From positions 2,108,001 to 2,172,000 of the forward strand of contig JADLSH010000186.1 of NCBI GenBank assembly GCA_016169945.1: 64,000 nucleotides of DNA, written 5' to 3'. Below the pieces are notes generated by a model, which was not told the DNA's origin, ran no database searches, and saw only the letters and a list, made by a program, of their open reading frames with translations. The first letter of the stretch is position 1, and each line of letters opens with the position of its first letter. Shown piece by piece: positions 10,470-21,749 of this stretch. The translations under genes and the position numbers were made by a program. The DNA comes from Trachythela sp. YZ-2020. Lineage: Eukaryota > Cnidaria > Anthozoa > Malacalcyonacea > Clavulariidae.

Positions 10470-11803
10470 GTAAGTATTATTTTAGTTCAGTCTGAGTATG
10501 CCAACATAATCGAACATAAATTATATGTAGACATATTTCGCTAGAATGTGCTAATGTATACTGTACAATGTCTAAATCTTCAGAGTGAAATAAGTTGCAG
10601 CTGAATGTCATGAAACATGTTACTATTGCGTGATGTACCTGTTGCTTTTATTTCTCGATTGTTCGGGTTTACGGCAGATATTAAATGTGTTGGTTTCATT
10701 GTTACAGTATATATTTAGTATAATGTGAACGTAGATCCGGTTTAGATTTAATATCTGAATGACCCTTGCTGTATATAATAATCTTGCTCCTTATATATTT
10801 GCCTTATTTTTTTCCATATATTTATAGGATACGCTAATATTGGATAATAAATAAAAGAATGCGCTAGATGGTAATAAATAAAACGCGCTAAATGCTAATA
10901 TAACGAGGAAATGAATCATAAAATAATTAATAAATAGCCTCTGCCTCACCCTTCGCCGACCGCGGTTATCATACTCGATGTTCAATTACGCTCTAGCGCT
11001 TCTGATTCATAAAATAATTAAATAAATAGCCTCTGCGGAGGAGAGAGGTATATTACTGTGATTGTGAACGGATTGAACAAGTTTAGGACCAAATATATGC
11101 TGCTGAGTTGCTCATATATATGTTGATCGTAAATCGTAATCTGCGGAAGACATAACATATAACTAACATATATGTGTTATTATGCATATATGGTTACTGT
11201 TCATGCGTTTTAAATATAATATGGTACAACATAAAATGGTAGAAACCAGTGCGTATAATCCAGTCATAGGATTGATATTAGCCTAAATAGAGTATTCTGT
11301 GCACAATTATACATTATATATATACCAACGTAGACTGGTGAAAGGTCGTGGCGTAAAGCCTAAAGGCTTTAATTAAGAAGCAAAAATTCAGGGATGATTC
11401 TAATTAAAAAATTAAAAAATCTTAAACAATAAAACATTATTCTATATAGCATAAGTCAGTTTAGGATTGTTGGAGCACATGCATTTACTGCATTATAGTA
11501 TCGTTTATTTACAGCATTTTCACCATTTTTCCCATTAAAGTTTCGCGAGGTCTGGGGCTATTTCCAAGTTAAGTACTTGAGAAAGTAAATAAATAGACAT
11601 ATTGTACCATCCTTATCATCAGGAACCGAGTCTCACCAGATGGTCTATGAAAGTGTTTTTGCGCACCTTCACATACCGGTATACATCTTTGGTGCGACCA
11701 CTGAAAGTAGCTCTTAACTAACCTAGTGACAGAATTTCTTCATCAGCCCTCCAAATATACTGGAAGGCAAGTCAATTGTTTACCGTACAATTGTTTGGAA
11801 CTA
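10470..11803. other. Intron of the RPA-like gene, with a direct repeat
   Basis: AT-rich, with TA-rich stretches. ATAAAATAATTAA plus TAAATAGCCTCTGC occurs at about 10917-10945 and 11011-11037, a 30-bp direct repeat spaced about 93 bp. No gene or terminal inverted repeat is seen. Confidence 0.45.
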
Positions 11804-12102
11804 GAGTGTTTTGTATATAGTACTGAATTCCCGACATCAAATAGGAATATGTGGCAGTAGCATATCAAACAGGCACTGTAATGCCGAATGATGAACAGTC
11901 AGTAATTGTTGCACCTTGGCGACAGTCAAGTCGAATCGACAGTCAAGTCGAATGATGAACAGTCAGTAATTGTTGCACCTTAGTGTTTTGTATATACTGA
12001 ATTCCCGACAACAAATAGGAATATATGGCAGTAGCATATCAAACAGACACTGTAATGCCGAATGATGAACAGTCAGTAATTGTTGCACCTTGGCAACAAT
12101 TA
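11804..12102. repeat. Tandem duplication with internal short repeat
   Basis: AGTGTTTTGTATATA to GTAATTGTTGCACCTT occurs at 11804-11917 and again at 11983-12092. GAATGATGAACAGTCAGTAA occurs three times, and GACAGTCAAGTCGAAT twice between the copies. At the right edge CAACAATTACTGACTAG inverts the repeat end. Confidence 0.75.
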
Positions 12103-12598
12103 CTGACTAGTTGGTTCGGCAGGTGAGTTGTTATACACTCCTTAGCGGATTTCGACTTCCATGACCACCGTCCTGCTCTCAAGACCAGGTTTGTAATAAC
12201 CACAAGAAAAAATCCATTCATATAATTATGTACCAGACCAAATGGATGTATGGAGATTGCTGGATCTTAAACCGTCTTAATAATTCAATAAACTAAAACT
12301 AAGCATTTTTAATATAAAATCGAAAATGGGGGTCACCAAATTCGAAGTCGTTTTCCGAGTTAATTGGTTTATTAAAGGGAAAATATCCGCCATATTGGCA
12401 CGTAAATGTTGGCATAGCAACGGCAGTCGCGTGACCTGATCGATATACGAGGCTTCCCTTATTTGAGTTAAATACCTGTTGTAATTTTTACGAAATATTA
12501 ACCCGGTATATTGTGGAATAAAATCCATTAAAGGGATTTCAGTTCTAAAATTTGATAAGATGACCAATGGACAACACTTTGTGAAGCAGATGCCCATT
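12103..12598. other. Intronic sequence without recognisable features
   Basis: Moderately AT-rich. An antisense open stretch at 12277-12597 has no recognisable similarity or codon character. I see nothing else. Confidence 0.35.
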
Positions 12599-12693
12599 TA
12601 GACTTGCTCCAAGTCTGTCTTAATTTCTTCCCGCCCGCATTTTCGCGCTCCCCAATAAAAACCCCTATAAGAGACAGACTTGGAGCAAGTGTA
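12599..12693. mobile_element. 95-bp MITE related to the MULE
   Basis: The ends TAGACTTGCTCCAAG and CTTGGAGCAAGTGTA match those of the 7931-10204 element. Only terminal-repeat sequence remains, including CCCGCCCGCATTTTCG. The flanks ATGCCCATT (12590-12598) and ATGCCTATT (12694-12702) form a 9-bp duplication with one mismatch, independently supporting the Mutator assignment. Confidence 0.8.
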
Positions 12694-12804
12694 ATGCCTA
12701 TTCTTTGCAAGTTGACAAGATATATCCTTCAACCAATTACCACTGACGAGTAAAATCGTCTGGCGTAAGACAGAATAAAATACTAAAGTATAGGCTCATC
12801 TGTG

Positions 12805-13111
12805 CAGTGGCGGATTACCCAATAGGCAGAGTAGGCTGAAGCATACAGGTCCGGGCTTTCAAGAGACCCGTGATTTTCAGAGAATGCAAATTTTATTAGA
12901 ATTGTCAGCAAAATGGCCCCAGAAAGCAGGAGATAGCATTTCCGAGACCTTAAATTTCCTTCGGCGGGACATGGCCCATTGGCCCGAACCTCGCTAAAAG
13001 ATGTGCCACCGTTTACAGCCGGCGTGAGATTGTGAGAATATCATCCTCAACTCCCCAAGGCCCACGAATTTTTCTTAGCCTACAGGCCCCGTAACTGGTA
13101 ATCCGCCACTG
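12805..13111. mobile_element. hAT-type MITE, 307 bp
   Basis: Ends CAGTGGCGGATTACC and GGTAATCCGCCACTG are perfect inverted repeats. The flanks CATCTGTG at 12797-12804 and 13112-13119 form a perfect 8-bp target duplication, diagnostic of hAT. No coding capacity. It lies in the intron of the RPA-like gene. Confidence 0.92.
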
Positions 13112-14725
13112 CATCTGTGCGCATTATCAGCTAGTGGGTTGGTTATCAGCTAGTGGTACAGATTTTGAGGGAAGCATGCCCCCTAAGATGTCATTGTTTT
13201 AAAGAGGCCTTATGTACTCTCCTGTTTAGCAGGTATAGAATGTAAATATAGTATATATAGTTTATTGATCTATGAAGGTCTTCCAGTTCAGGACTAACAA
13301 ATGTGTTAAATGCTGAAGAGTGCAATGCTCTTTGCAATGTATAGGTCAGCTAATGTCAACCTTTTTAACTTATTGCAGAATGTGTCAATATTCAGACATC
13401 ACGTGACGAGGAATCTGATGGCAAGTTAAAAGCTTTGAGTGGTAAATTTGTTGGATACATACACAACGTATTACCACTTAAAGGGAGCGTCTCTTTGACT
13501 TTCAAATTCAGGGCAAAGATAATACTGTCCGAGGTGTTTCTTTTTATCCCCAAAATTAAGAAAGTTCACAGAGCTTACTTGTAGGCTCGCCTGTCAAATT
13601 AAATATCCAACATGGAATATCTTCTCATGGGTAATGACCTATCAATAGCGGACGTCCCTGAGATTCCCGAGAAACTGAGCACGATAAATATTTCGACTAT
13701 CAAGACATTATGTTTTGGTCAAACCGTCACAGTGAGCGCCAAGATACCACACTTATACGTAGCTAAGAATGGTGTCCCCAGTAACGCAAATTAATATGCA
13801 GAATGTTGTGATTGCTGATCCGTCGGGCACAATGAAAATGACGTTATGGATAGACTTTTTCAGGACAGTCAACCAGAATGCCACCTATACCTTCCGCAAC
13901 ATGACCGTATTATAGAGATAAGTTTACTCATGAAATTTGCTTGAGCACTGCAATCACGGGTTCGGTGATTGAACCGGCGCCAGATTTTCAAGAAGTTCTC
14001 GCAGTGTCGGTTAAACAAGTGTGACTACACGAGGAGAAATAGTCGCAGTTGTCAAAATTACTTACTATGTGAGAAAAAGTGGATCGGAATTTTCAACAAG
14101 TTTTCACTGAATGTGACAATTGCCACTTAAAACAGAAGAACACAACGTGCAACAAACAATGGTTTGCCCAAGTGATGTTCGAAGACTATAACGATTGTAA
14201 CAAAATACTTAATCTTACTTTATTCGATGACGTTATTCTCCAAATAGCTACTTTGGAAGGGAAGAGCATGGAAAAACATGACTTAACACAAAAAATTATA
14301 GAATCTTTACTTTTCGAGTAACCGGTAATTTCTGTCACATTCAACAGACGAAGTATAGAGCGGTTGAAAGTGTCCATATCCTGTAAGAGATACTACGTTA
14401 GCTATGTTTATATATGTATATTTCATTCAAAGATTTTTAAAGACAGATTTAAAGCTAAAGGCTCTGGACAAAAGTCTAAAACGTTGTAAAGATATTTTAT
14501 AAAACGTTTTTGTATTTCACGGGTTAAAATAAATTTGGGTTTATTTTGTTTTGTTATATTCAATAGACTGTGTAGATGGAATTGCGAATCTGCGATCATA
14601 AGCGCAAGGGGGTGAAAAATGTGGGGGCGGCCGGACGAACGCAACTTTGTTCGACGAAGACACAACTTTGCCCGACAAAATATTAAATGTCTAACAAATA
14701 CATCATAATAGAACAACACACTATT

Positions 14726-14923
14726 TATAGAACAAATTGAGGGTTGCTTCGCGTGTGCCTAAAGGATATAAACAAAATCTCGACGTTTCGAGTTAAACCC
14801 CTTCGTCAGGAGAAATTAGTAGGATCCTACTAATTTCTCCTTACGAAGGGCTTTAGCTCGAAACGTCGAGAATTTGTTTATATCCTTTAGGCACACGCGA
14901 AGCAACCCTCAATTTGTTCTATA
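14726..14923. repeat. 198-bp near-perfect palindrome
   Basis: The arms meet at GGATCC (14822-14827) and run to TATAGAACAAATTGAGGG at the left and its complement at the right, with about four mismatches in 99 bp. Each arm contains CGACGTTTCGAG and CCTTTAGGCACACGCG. There is no loop. It may be two head-to-head copies of a repeat end or a foldback MITE; no clear target duplication. Confidence 0.85.
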
Positions 14924-14984
14924 TGTCCGTGGCCGACGCTGAATCAAAGTCTACGATATCCAACACACTCTTTATATGTGTATT

Positions 14985-15110
14985 TAATAGGGTAAAGTAC
15001 CAGTGCCGGAATTTTCACTGTGGGGACAAGTTGTTAAAAACAAAATGCGGGTCAGGTTTGCCTAAGCAGCGAGATGGAAGGGAAAGTTATAAGTTTATAT
15101 GTAGCTGATA
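14985..15110 (+). other. Possible extra exon remnant with cysteines
   Basis: After TATTTAATAG the frame reads GKVPVPEF-like or, shifted, VKYQCRNFHCGDKLL then CGSG and ends at TAG near 15106. The cysteine spacing could be a zinc-binding continuation of the RPA-like gene, but the evidence is weak. Confidence 0.15.
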
Positions 15111-15141
15111 CAACTGTAATTTATTTTAATCTCTAAAAATA

Positions 15142-17110
15142 TCTGACCATAGACTATCTAGAAGACAGGGACTGGAAACGCCATTGTTTTGCGCGTGCTG
15201 TCCGTGATACGGCCTGTAGAACAACAATGTCAATGACAATGGCGAGTGTTTTTGTAGTTCGAAATAATACGCATGCATTCAAAGGTGATTTTTGGCTTTG
15301 GTAATCCCAATAGAAATTTGAAAAGGCTTTAGCTGCATTGACATTTCTATTTTTGGTCAATATATATAAATGGAAAACCCTGAAATATATTCAAAGTAAA
15401 GTTACAGGGTTTGAAGTAGGTGTGTACACTGTACAGCGACAACAACAATGGCGAGTTTTTGTAGTTCAAAATAATACACATGCACTCAAAGGTCATTTTT
15501 TGCTTTGTTAAAGTCAATAGAAGTTTAAAAAGCGATAGCTGCATTGACATATATATTTCTGTTCATTATATATAGATAAGAAACCCTGAAATATACTTAA
15601 AGTGAAGTTACAGGGTTTGAAGTACGTGTGTACAGAAACAACAACAATGGCGAGCTTTTTGTATTTCAAAATAATACGCATGCACTCAAAAGTGATTTTT
15701 TGTTTTGTTAGACCCAGGAGAAGTTTGAAATAGCGATAGCTGCATTCACATTTCTATTTTTGTTCAATGTATATAGATGAGAATCCCTGAAATATATTTA
15801 GAATGAAGTTACAGGGTTTGAAGTAAGTGTGTACAGAAACAACAACGAAGGCGGCTATTTTGTAGTTCAAAATAATACGCATGCATTCAAAGGTGATTTT
15901 TTGCTTTATTAAATCCAAGAGAACTTTGAAAAAGCGATAGTTGCATCGTCATTTCCATTCTTGTTTAAAATATGTAAATGAGAAGTCTTGAAATTTATTT
16001 AAAGTGACATTACAGGGTTTGAAGTAGGTGCATACACTAACAGGGCCGGACCGACGGGGGGGTTTGGGGGGGTGTCACACCCCCCCCAGAAATTATATTT
16101 GGAGTTTCAGTCGGCAGAAGTGCTATTTTAGTCGGCACACAAAAATATTTTTGATGACTAAAACAGGCCCGTAGCTGGAGGGGGGCACAATTTCAGTTTT
16201 ATTTACAGATTTTGTTTTTAAAAAGTAAATTTTATAGGCAGGAAGTAACTTATCTATAGTAATTTAAAGTTTAAAGTAGTAAAGTACCAATTGCAAAGGA
16301 TATGTTGTCCGGAAGCAATCTAGTCGGTACAATTTCGTTAGTCAGTCGGTTGAAAGGACCTTACACCCCCCCTGATAAATTTTCTGAGGACGGCCCTGTA
16401 CACTAACAACAACAATGGTGACATTTTTGTAGTCAAAACGGGAACGCACGCTTTCAATGGTGTTTTTTAGCTTTGTTAAACCATCAAAAAGTTTGAAAAG
16501 TCGAAAGTTGCATCGACATTTTTATTCTTATTTAAAATATGTAAATGTGAAGTTCTGAAATATATAAAAAGTGAAGTTACAGGGTTTGAAGTGAGGACAA
16601 CATAAGTTGCAATCCTTTCGTAGTCGCGCAAACAGAGGCGTCAAAAACCTCGTTTGTACAAGATTGGCATATCGCACAAAGTTGTAACTACCCTATTTGC
16701 ATTAACATTGCATATGAGATGATAAATATATGTTGTAAAAGACAAGTGATAGCCTTCTCGTCAAGTTCCAGGGTTTGAAAGGAAACTACTTATGTACGGA
16801 TGCTTTTTACGTGCGCCATTTTGATGTACATACTACGACAAAACTGGAATTATGAATAATATTTATAGTCAAAATGGAAAAATAAATACGTACTTACGTT
16901 GGCAATAACTCAATATTAATTAGATGTACTTGGATTTAAATAGGCCAAATTACCAAAGGGATTCACTTTTTTTTGTTCTGATTAAGGCTGGTTGCCGTGG
17001 CAACTGGTGATTGCTACGTGATAAAAGCGCATCACGGATGTCGCGTCAGCAACATTAGCGCTTTGCCCAGCGTTTCCAGTCCCTGTCTTCTGGATAGTCT
17101 ATGATCTGAC
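15142..17110. mobile_element. Inverted-repeat element packed with a ~200-bp satellite
   Basis: The left end has ATAGACTATC-AGAAGACAGGGACTGG and the right end its complement at about 17070-17105, a repeat of roughly 35 bp. The interior (15190-16040 and 16407-16600) is at least five degenerate tandem units of about 195-210 bp, each with ATAATACGCATGCA, GCTGCATTGACAT, and GTTACAGGGTTTGAAGT. A hAT MITE interrupts the array. No transposase is visible, so the class is unknown. Confidence 0.65.
16041..16398. mobile_element. hAT-type MITE, 358 bp, inserted in a satellite
   Basis: Ends CAGGGCCGgac and ..gaCGGCCCTG are inverted. The flanks TACACTAA at 16033-16040 and 16399-16406 form a perfect 8-bp target duplication, and removing the insert restores the satellite unit. 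G-rich and C-rich tracts lie next to the ends. Confidence 0.92.
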
Positions 17111-17390
17111 AGACGGGCACCGACCGACCGAGCGCTTGTGATTGTATATATCAGTTAAGCCTTGGTGGGGTTATAATATGTAGTCCGGGAGTGAATCCGG
17201 AAATTTTTTGAAAATTTAAGGGTAACAGAAAAGCAATTCCTGCATTTCAGTGTTAACACTGTCTATAAACAAGTACATAAATCAGTCTAAATGTTGACGT
17301 CATGTATCAATATGTTTAAAAATGCTTTTCGAACTGTGCGAGTGTGTATTGGCAACATCACGAGGCACCTTGACAACATCCATGCATTTA

Positions 17391-18330
17391 TCATTTTTTC
17401 ACATACCTGACTATAGTATTTATTATATTCATTTTGAAATCAATGGCATTTCTTGCAATCTGATTGGTCAAAAATAGTGCGATTAATTCCCAAATCGCAT
17501 CATCTTGAGTATTAATCGCATCATTCTTAAACCAATCAGATTGAAGCTCTGCACCACAACAACCAATCAGATTGAATGATAGAATTCGACTAGCCAATCA
17601 ATTTAAAGAAAAATGTGCTCTGGCAAATGACCAAATCTGTTCACCATAAATTGTCAATACTCTAGACTGCATTTACTGCAGTTTTTTTCATAAAAATCAA
17701 CATAAAGGCGAGTCAAACTTAAAAGAATATCAAATAATTTTTCACAAATACAGGCCAAATTATCAACAAAATTTTGAATGAAACATTGTCAAAATGTCAA
17801 CAAAAACAAGTTTCATTTGAGCAACAGCCAAAACTGAACACAAAGCTGTCAAAGGCACAAGCTATTAAAACATGGAATGATCGATTGTAGTGTCAATGTT
17901 TGAATGCACAAAATCACAAGAAACGTTTATCATTTTACATGTAAAGTCTACGATATCTTTACACTTACTTTTTCGGTCTTTATTTCTAGAAATTCACTCA
18001 CATTTTGCTTGTTTATACTGAGTCAATTTGTCAAATTACAATTCATGTTGTTGCTATGCTACGGCATTTCAGGGAGTATCGCGGGTGTGTCAATTGTAAA
18101 CAAAGACCAATAAAATACCTCTTCCGGTTTAAAAAATTATTTAGATTTCAAAATTAAGATAATAAAGTGGAAATTGAACTTCGTGTCGTGCAATTTTGGT
18201 CTGAAATCAAACTTGTGATTACAAATCGCACTCCCGCTTCGCGGTCGTGCGATTTTGTAATCACGCGTTTGATTTCAGTCCAAATTGCACTCCACTCAGT
18301 TCAATTACCGTTATTTATGACTATCGATCG
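17391..18330. mobile_element. Foldback-type element with terminal hairpin
   Basis: CAATCTGATTGGT at 17457-17469 faces ACCAATCAGATTG at 17531-17543. The right end is a long hairpin at about 18172-18309: GTCGTGCAATTTTGG.., GAAATCAAAC..GTGATTAC and ATCGCACTCCCGCTTCGCGG fold back on themselves. The middle is AT-rich and non-coding. The left TCTGATTGG box and right hairpin are also seen at 50066-51979 (Crypton) and 53150-53640. Confidence 0.45.
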
Positions 18331-18470
18331 ACATCATAAAATTGAATAATTACTATTATTATTTACGAATTTTTACATAGGATGGACACTTCATTATGCA
18401 ACATACTGTTATCAATGTGGGTCCTCTTTCTATAAGTATACCTATTACGATTACCTATATTATAATATAA

Positions 18471-18545
18471 ATAAACAAAACAGACAAACAAACAAACAAA
18501 CAAACAAACAAACAAACAGACAATATGAAATAAATAAATAAAGTC
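18471..18545. repeat. (CAAA)n microsatellite and LINE tail
   Basis: About ten CAAA units run to 18518, followed by AAATAAATAAATAAA, which on the minus strand is the TTTA-type tail of the adjacent LINE. Confidence 0.85.
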
Positions 18546-19896
18546 ACACAAAATGCGTGTGCAACAGTCTCACAAAACTTTTAAATTCCTTTTCCCTTCT
18601 TATACCAACCGGAAGGTTATTGTATATCTTTGCGGCGGCATTGTAGAATGACTGTCTGGGATACTCAAGCTTTACTTTAGGCAGTTTAACCAGAACATAA
18701 CTATTACTTGTACGTTGTTGCATGGTGTTCATTGATCTCAAAATAGCCTAATTTGGATTACGTAATTTGGATAGCAGTCGCAGGCGATTACCAGACTTTT
18801 TGTGGGCTCTATCAAAATTTTCACTCATTGTTAGACATTAATCAAGTATATATATCCCAGGTATTTATATGTCTACGTTACATTTAGGACCTCTCCTCTG
18901 TATTTTATTTCTAAATCAAGTGGTTGCATTGACAACCTCTTTGCTGTACCAAACAGCATTATCTCAGTTTTACCCTTCTTAAGATTATGACTAACTCATT
19001 TTGATCGAAATACTCTGATATTGACTCCAAATCCTGTGACAATGCCCGTTCTATGGCTTCTAGTCCTTTCCCGAAAAATAAATTACAATGTCATCAGCAT
19101 ATTGTAAGATTTGCTCAGTTGATCCTCAAAAATAATTGTAAAAAACAATGAACAGCAAAGGTCGCAGTATAGATCCCTGCGGCACCCCGCTAAAAACCGG
19201 TTCAGTGGATGATGTGTTTACACCTACTTGAACGTATTGCTTCCGATTAAACAAATAATCGGTAAACCAAAATAGCTCATCATCTTTCACGCCATACACT
19301 TGTAATTTACGATGAAGGACACTGTGACTTATAGTATCGAAGGCCTTACTAAGGTCTATAAAAACAGCTCCAACTAGGTTACCCCCATCGACCTCTCTTC
19401 TTATATCATCCGTCGACAACGTTGGCGCTATATTTATAGATCTCTTGGACCGATAACCAAATTGATATTTTGATATCAAGTTTTCTTCCTCAAGAAAATC
19501 TATAAATTGTCTATGAATAGCTCTCTCCAATAATTTTGATAGAACCGGCAGCACTGATATAGGTCGATAATTTTCCGGTTGATCATATGACCCTGATTTA
19601 TGTACCGGTATTACTGTACTTTAGCTATCTTCCAAATTGCGGGTACCGTAGAGGTTTGCACCGATAAATTCAGCATGTACACCCAACGGATGGCAAATAT
19701 ATTCCCGCGACTATCTTTCAGCAAACCCGGTGGTAGTTCATATAGTCCAGTAGCTTTATTTCTCTTAAAATGCTTCAATTCATTTAGAATGAAACAGTTA
19801 GTTCGACATGAATTGCATTTTAAACACACGTCGTGTCCGTGACATCATTTCGACATGTTTTCTCCATATAAAATCTACTAGCGGTAATGACTTATC

Positions 19897-20085
19897 TTTA
19901 AGGCGCTGAACGGCATTAGCTAAAAATGCTAGGTTGATTTTGATCGTTATAGATGCTTGCACTTGTTGAAATTCCTTTAGATTTGTTGGCGCTGAACGGC
20001 ATTAGCAAAGTAGTTGCTAAAAATGCTAGGTTGATTTTGATCGTTATAGATGCTTGCACTTGTTGAAATTCCTTTAGATTCCTTT
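19897..20085. repeat. Tandem duplication inside the LINE
   Basis: GGCGCTGAACGGCATTAGC to GTTGAAATTCCTTTAGATT is repeated with about a 90-bp period. The second copy has an extra AAAGTAGTTG. It disrupts the LINE linker region. Confidence 0.85.
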
Positions 20086-20829
20086 AGATTTCTTTAATTG
20101 TGCTCCAAAATAAGTCTTTTTGATAAGTACTTTTTGCATAGCTTAGCTTATTATTACATTCACTTCTCAATTTCTTGTATACGTTCCAATCCTCATCCTT
20201 CTTAGTTCTACGAGCTTTTCTTAACATACGATCCCGGTTTATCATGCATTTTCTTATGTCAGAATTCAGCCAAGGGCATGGTTTTCCCTTCACCATTTTT
20301 ACCATTTGCGGAGCATGCTTGTAGAAAACAGCTTTCAAAGATTTATTAAAATAATCCAAAGCAACATTAACATTACTTCCATCATAAATTATAACGGGTG
20401 CCAGTTGACACGCTTCATATCCTCTCTCATGGCATTCAGATCATACTTGGAATAATTCCGGCACGTAATAACTTTTGGCGCATATTTAAAGTTATGTATT
20501 TTGCGTATGCAACCAACCATATCATGATCGCTAAGACTGGTTGGGAAAACACTACACTTAGATATTGTCCGTGCGTCGTTAGTTGCTAAATCAATTAAAC
20601 TAGCCGATTCTCTTGTGACGCGAGTAGCTTCCTTGACAATTTGACAAAAGCCATACAGTCGTAATAACGCATTAAAGTCTTTATGCTCGTTTATCTTTAG
20701 GTAGTTCACATTAAAGTCTCCGAAAATGATTATTTCTTTCAGCTCTTGTGTACCATCACGTAGCATGTCATCAAACCTATCATTAAAATTTGCAGGTAAA
20801 TAAGCCGTTCCCTCTGGGGGCCTATAGTA

Positions 20830-21082
20830 GGAAGCTTTAGCAATGACTACGAGTACGACTACGACTACGAGATTCGTCATTTTCGCGCCAAACGCCGTGT
20901 TGTTTGTATACGCCATCTCGCAAAAGTCGTAGTCGTTGGGCTTTTGACTACGAGAATTTTGATAAATCTCGTACTCAAAAGCCCGACGACTACGACTTTT
21001 GCGAGATGGCGTATGCAAACAACACGCGAAAATGACGAATCTCGTACTCGTAGTCGTACTCGTAGTCACTGCTAAAGCTCCC
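20830..21082. mobile_element. Palindromic MITE with TA target, in the LINE
   Basis: Ends GGAAGCTTTAGCAATGACTA and TAGTCACTGCTAAAGCTCCC are inverted, and similarity extends through ACGAG repeats and GCGAGATGGCGTATaCAAACA to near the centre. TA flanks both ends. It splits the endonuclease of the minus-strand LINE. The outer GGGAGCTTxAG resembles the MITE at 30828-31024. Confidence 0.85.
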
Positions 21083-21749
21083 TAGTATGTCGCAACGAGG
21101 AAACTTCTTGAATTCGTAATGAAGATTTTAATCCATATACTTTCTATATTATCGTTCTCTAGGTCTTTTCGCCTTGCCCATTTAATGTTTTTTCTTATAA
21201 ACATGGCTACACCACCACACCTTCCAGCTTTTCTATTTCGTTTTATAAATACATATCATATCCAAGCATTTTAAACAAATTCTCTTTGTCATCGTACTGC
21301 TCGTCTATTATATGTGTTTCTGATATTGTCATTATGTCAATAGTAAGCTGGGAAAGTTCGCAAACAAACCCCGAATATTATGGTGAAACAGTTTCATACC
21401 TCTGTTCTTCATAAATTGATCTAATTGCTCTTGTAACGATCCTGGACAGGATTCGATGTCCCGGCTCAACAGCAGTATAACCTGATACATCGATATCCTT
21501 GACGATCGAAAAATGCAAGCCATTGGTTCCATAGGTTCTGGAAGTGGAATTTGTTCCGAGGTTTGTGTGCTAAATGAAACCGCTGTGACTTCCAGCATCC
21601 AAAGCCATTTTGCGATGAACATAAACGTAGGATACCTTGCCCTTTCTTACGAAGAAAAGGTTTTTGTTTGAAAGGGGATCAGTGCGATTTTTCTCATGAT
21701 CGTTTTTCCAATGACATGTTGGCACCTGCACCCGAAATGAACAGTCCTG

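Larger units (their letters stand above)
10445..14390 (+). pseudogene. Decayed RPA70-like OB-fold ssDNA-binding gene
   Basis: Exon 1 (10445-10469) encodes MDSLRFHN and ends at a GTAAGT donor in phase 1. Exon 2 starts at 13379 after TTATTGCAG and joins in phase. It encodes GKFVGYIHNVLP, then, after frame breaks, OB-fold-like sequence (STIKTLCFGQTVTVSAK near 13700; VIADPSGTMKMTLWIDFF near 13815; EICLSTAITGSVIE near 13940). A treble-clef-like CDNCHLKQKNTTCNKQWFA with VMFED follows at 14106-14190. The order fits the C-terminal part of RPA1 or of RPA-like proteins found in some mobile elements. At least four frame changes, and a stop at 14319 followed by homologous-looking sequence, make it a pseudogene. 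The 2.9-kb intron contains two MITEs. Confidence 0.55.
18523..21625 (-). pseudogene. Jockey/CR1/L2-type LINE, degenerate
   Basis: On the minus strand, from right to left: an N-terminal piece with KLFHHNIRGL (21380-21350) and ISETH (near 21325), an endonuclease with EIIIFGDFNVNYLK and SDHDMVG (20740-20510), a linker with WLNSDIRKCMINRDRMLRKA (20275-20200), and a reverse transcriptase with KATGLYELPPGLL, FIDLSKAFDTISHSVLH, SGVPQGSILRPLLF (19570-19130) and YADD near 19100. The C-terminal piece with YNAAAKIYNNLP ends near 18544 before a TTTA tail. Frame breaks, a short tandem duplication (19897-20085) and a MITE insertion (20830-21082) show it is dead. Confidence 0.85.
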
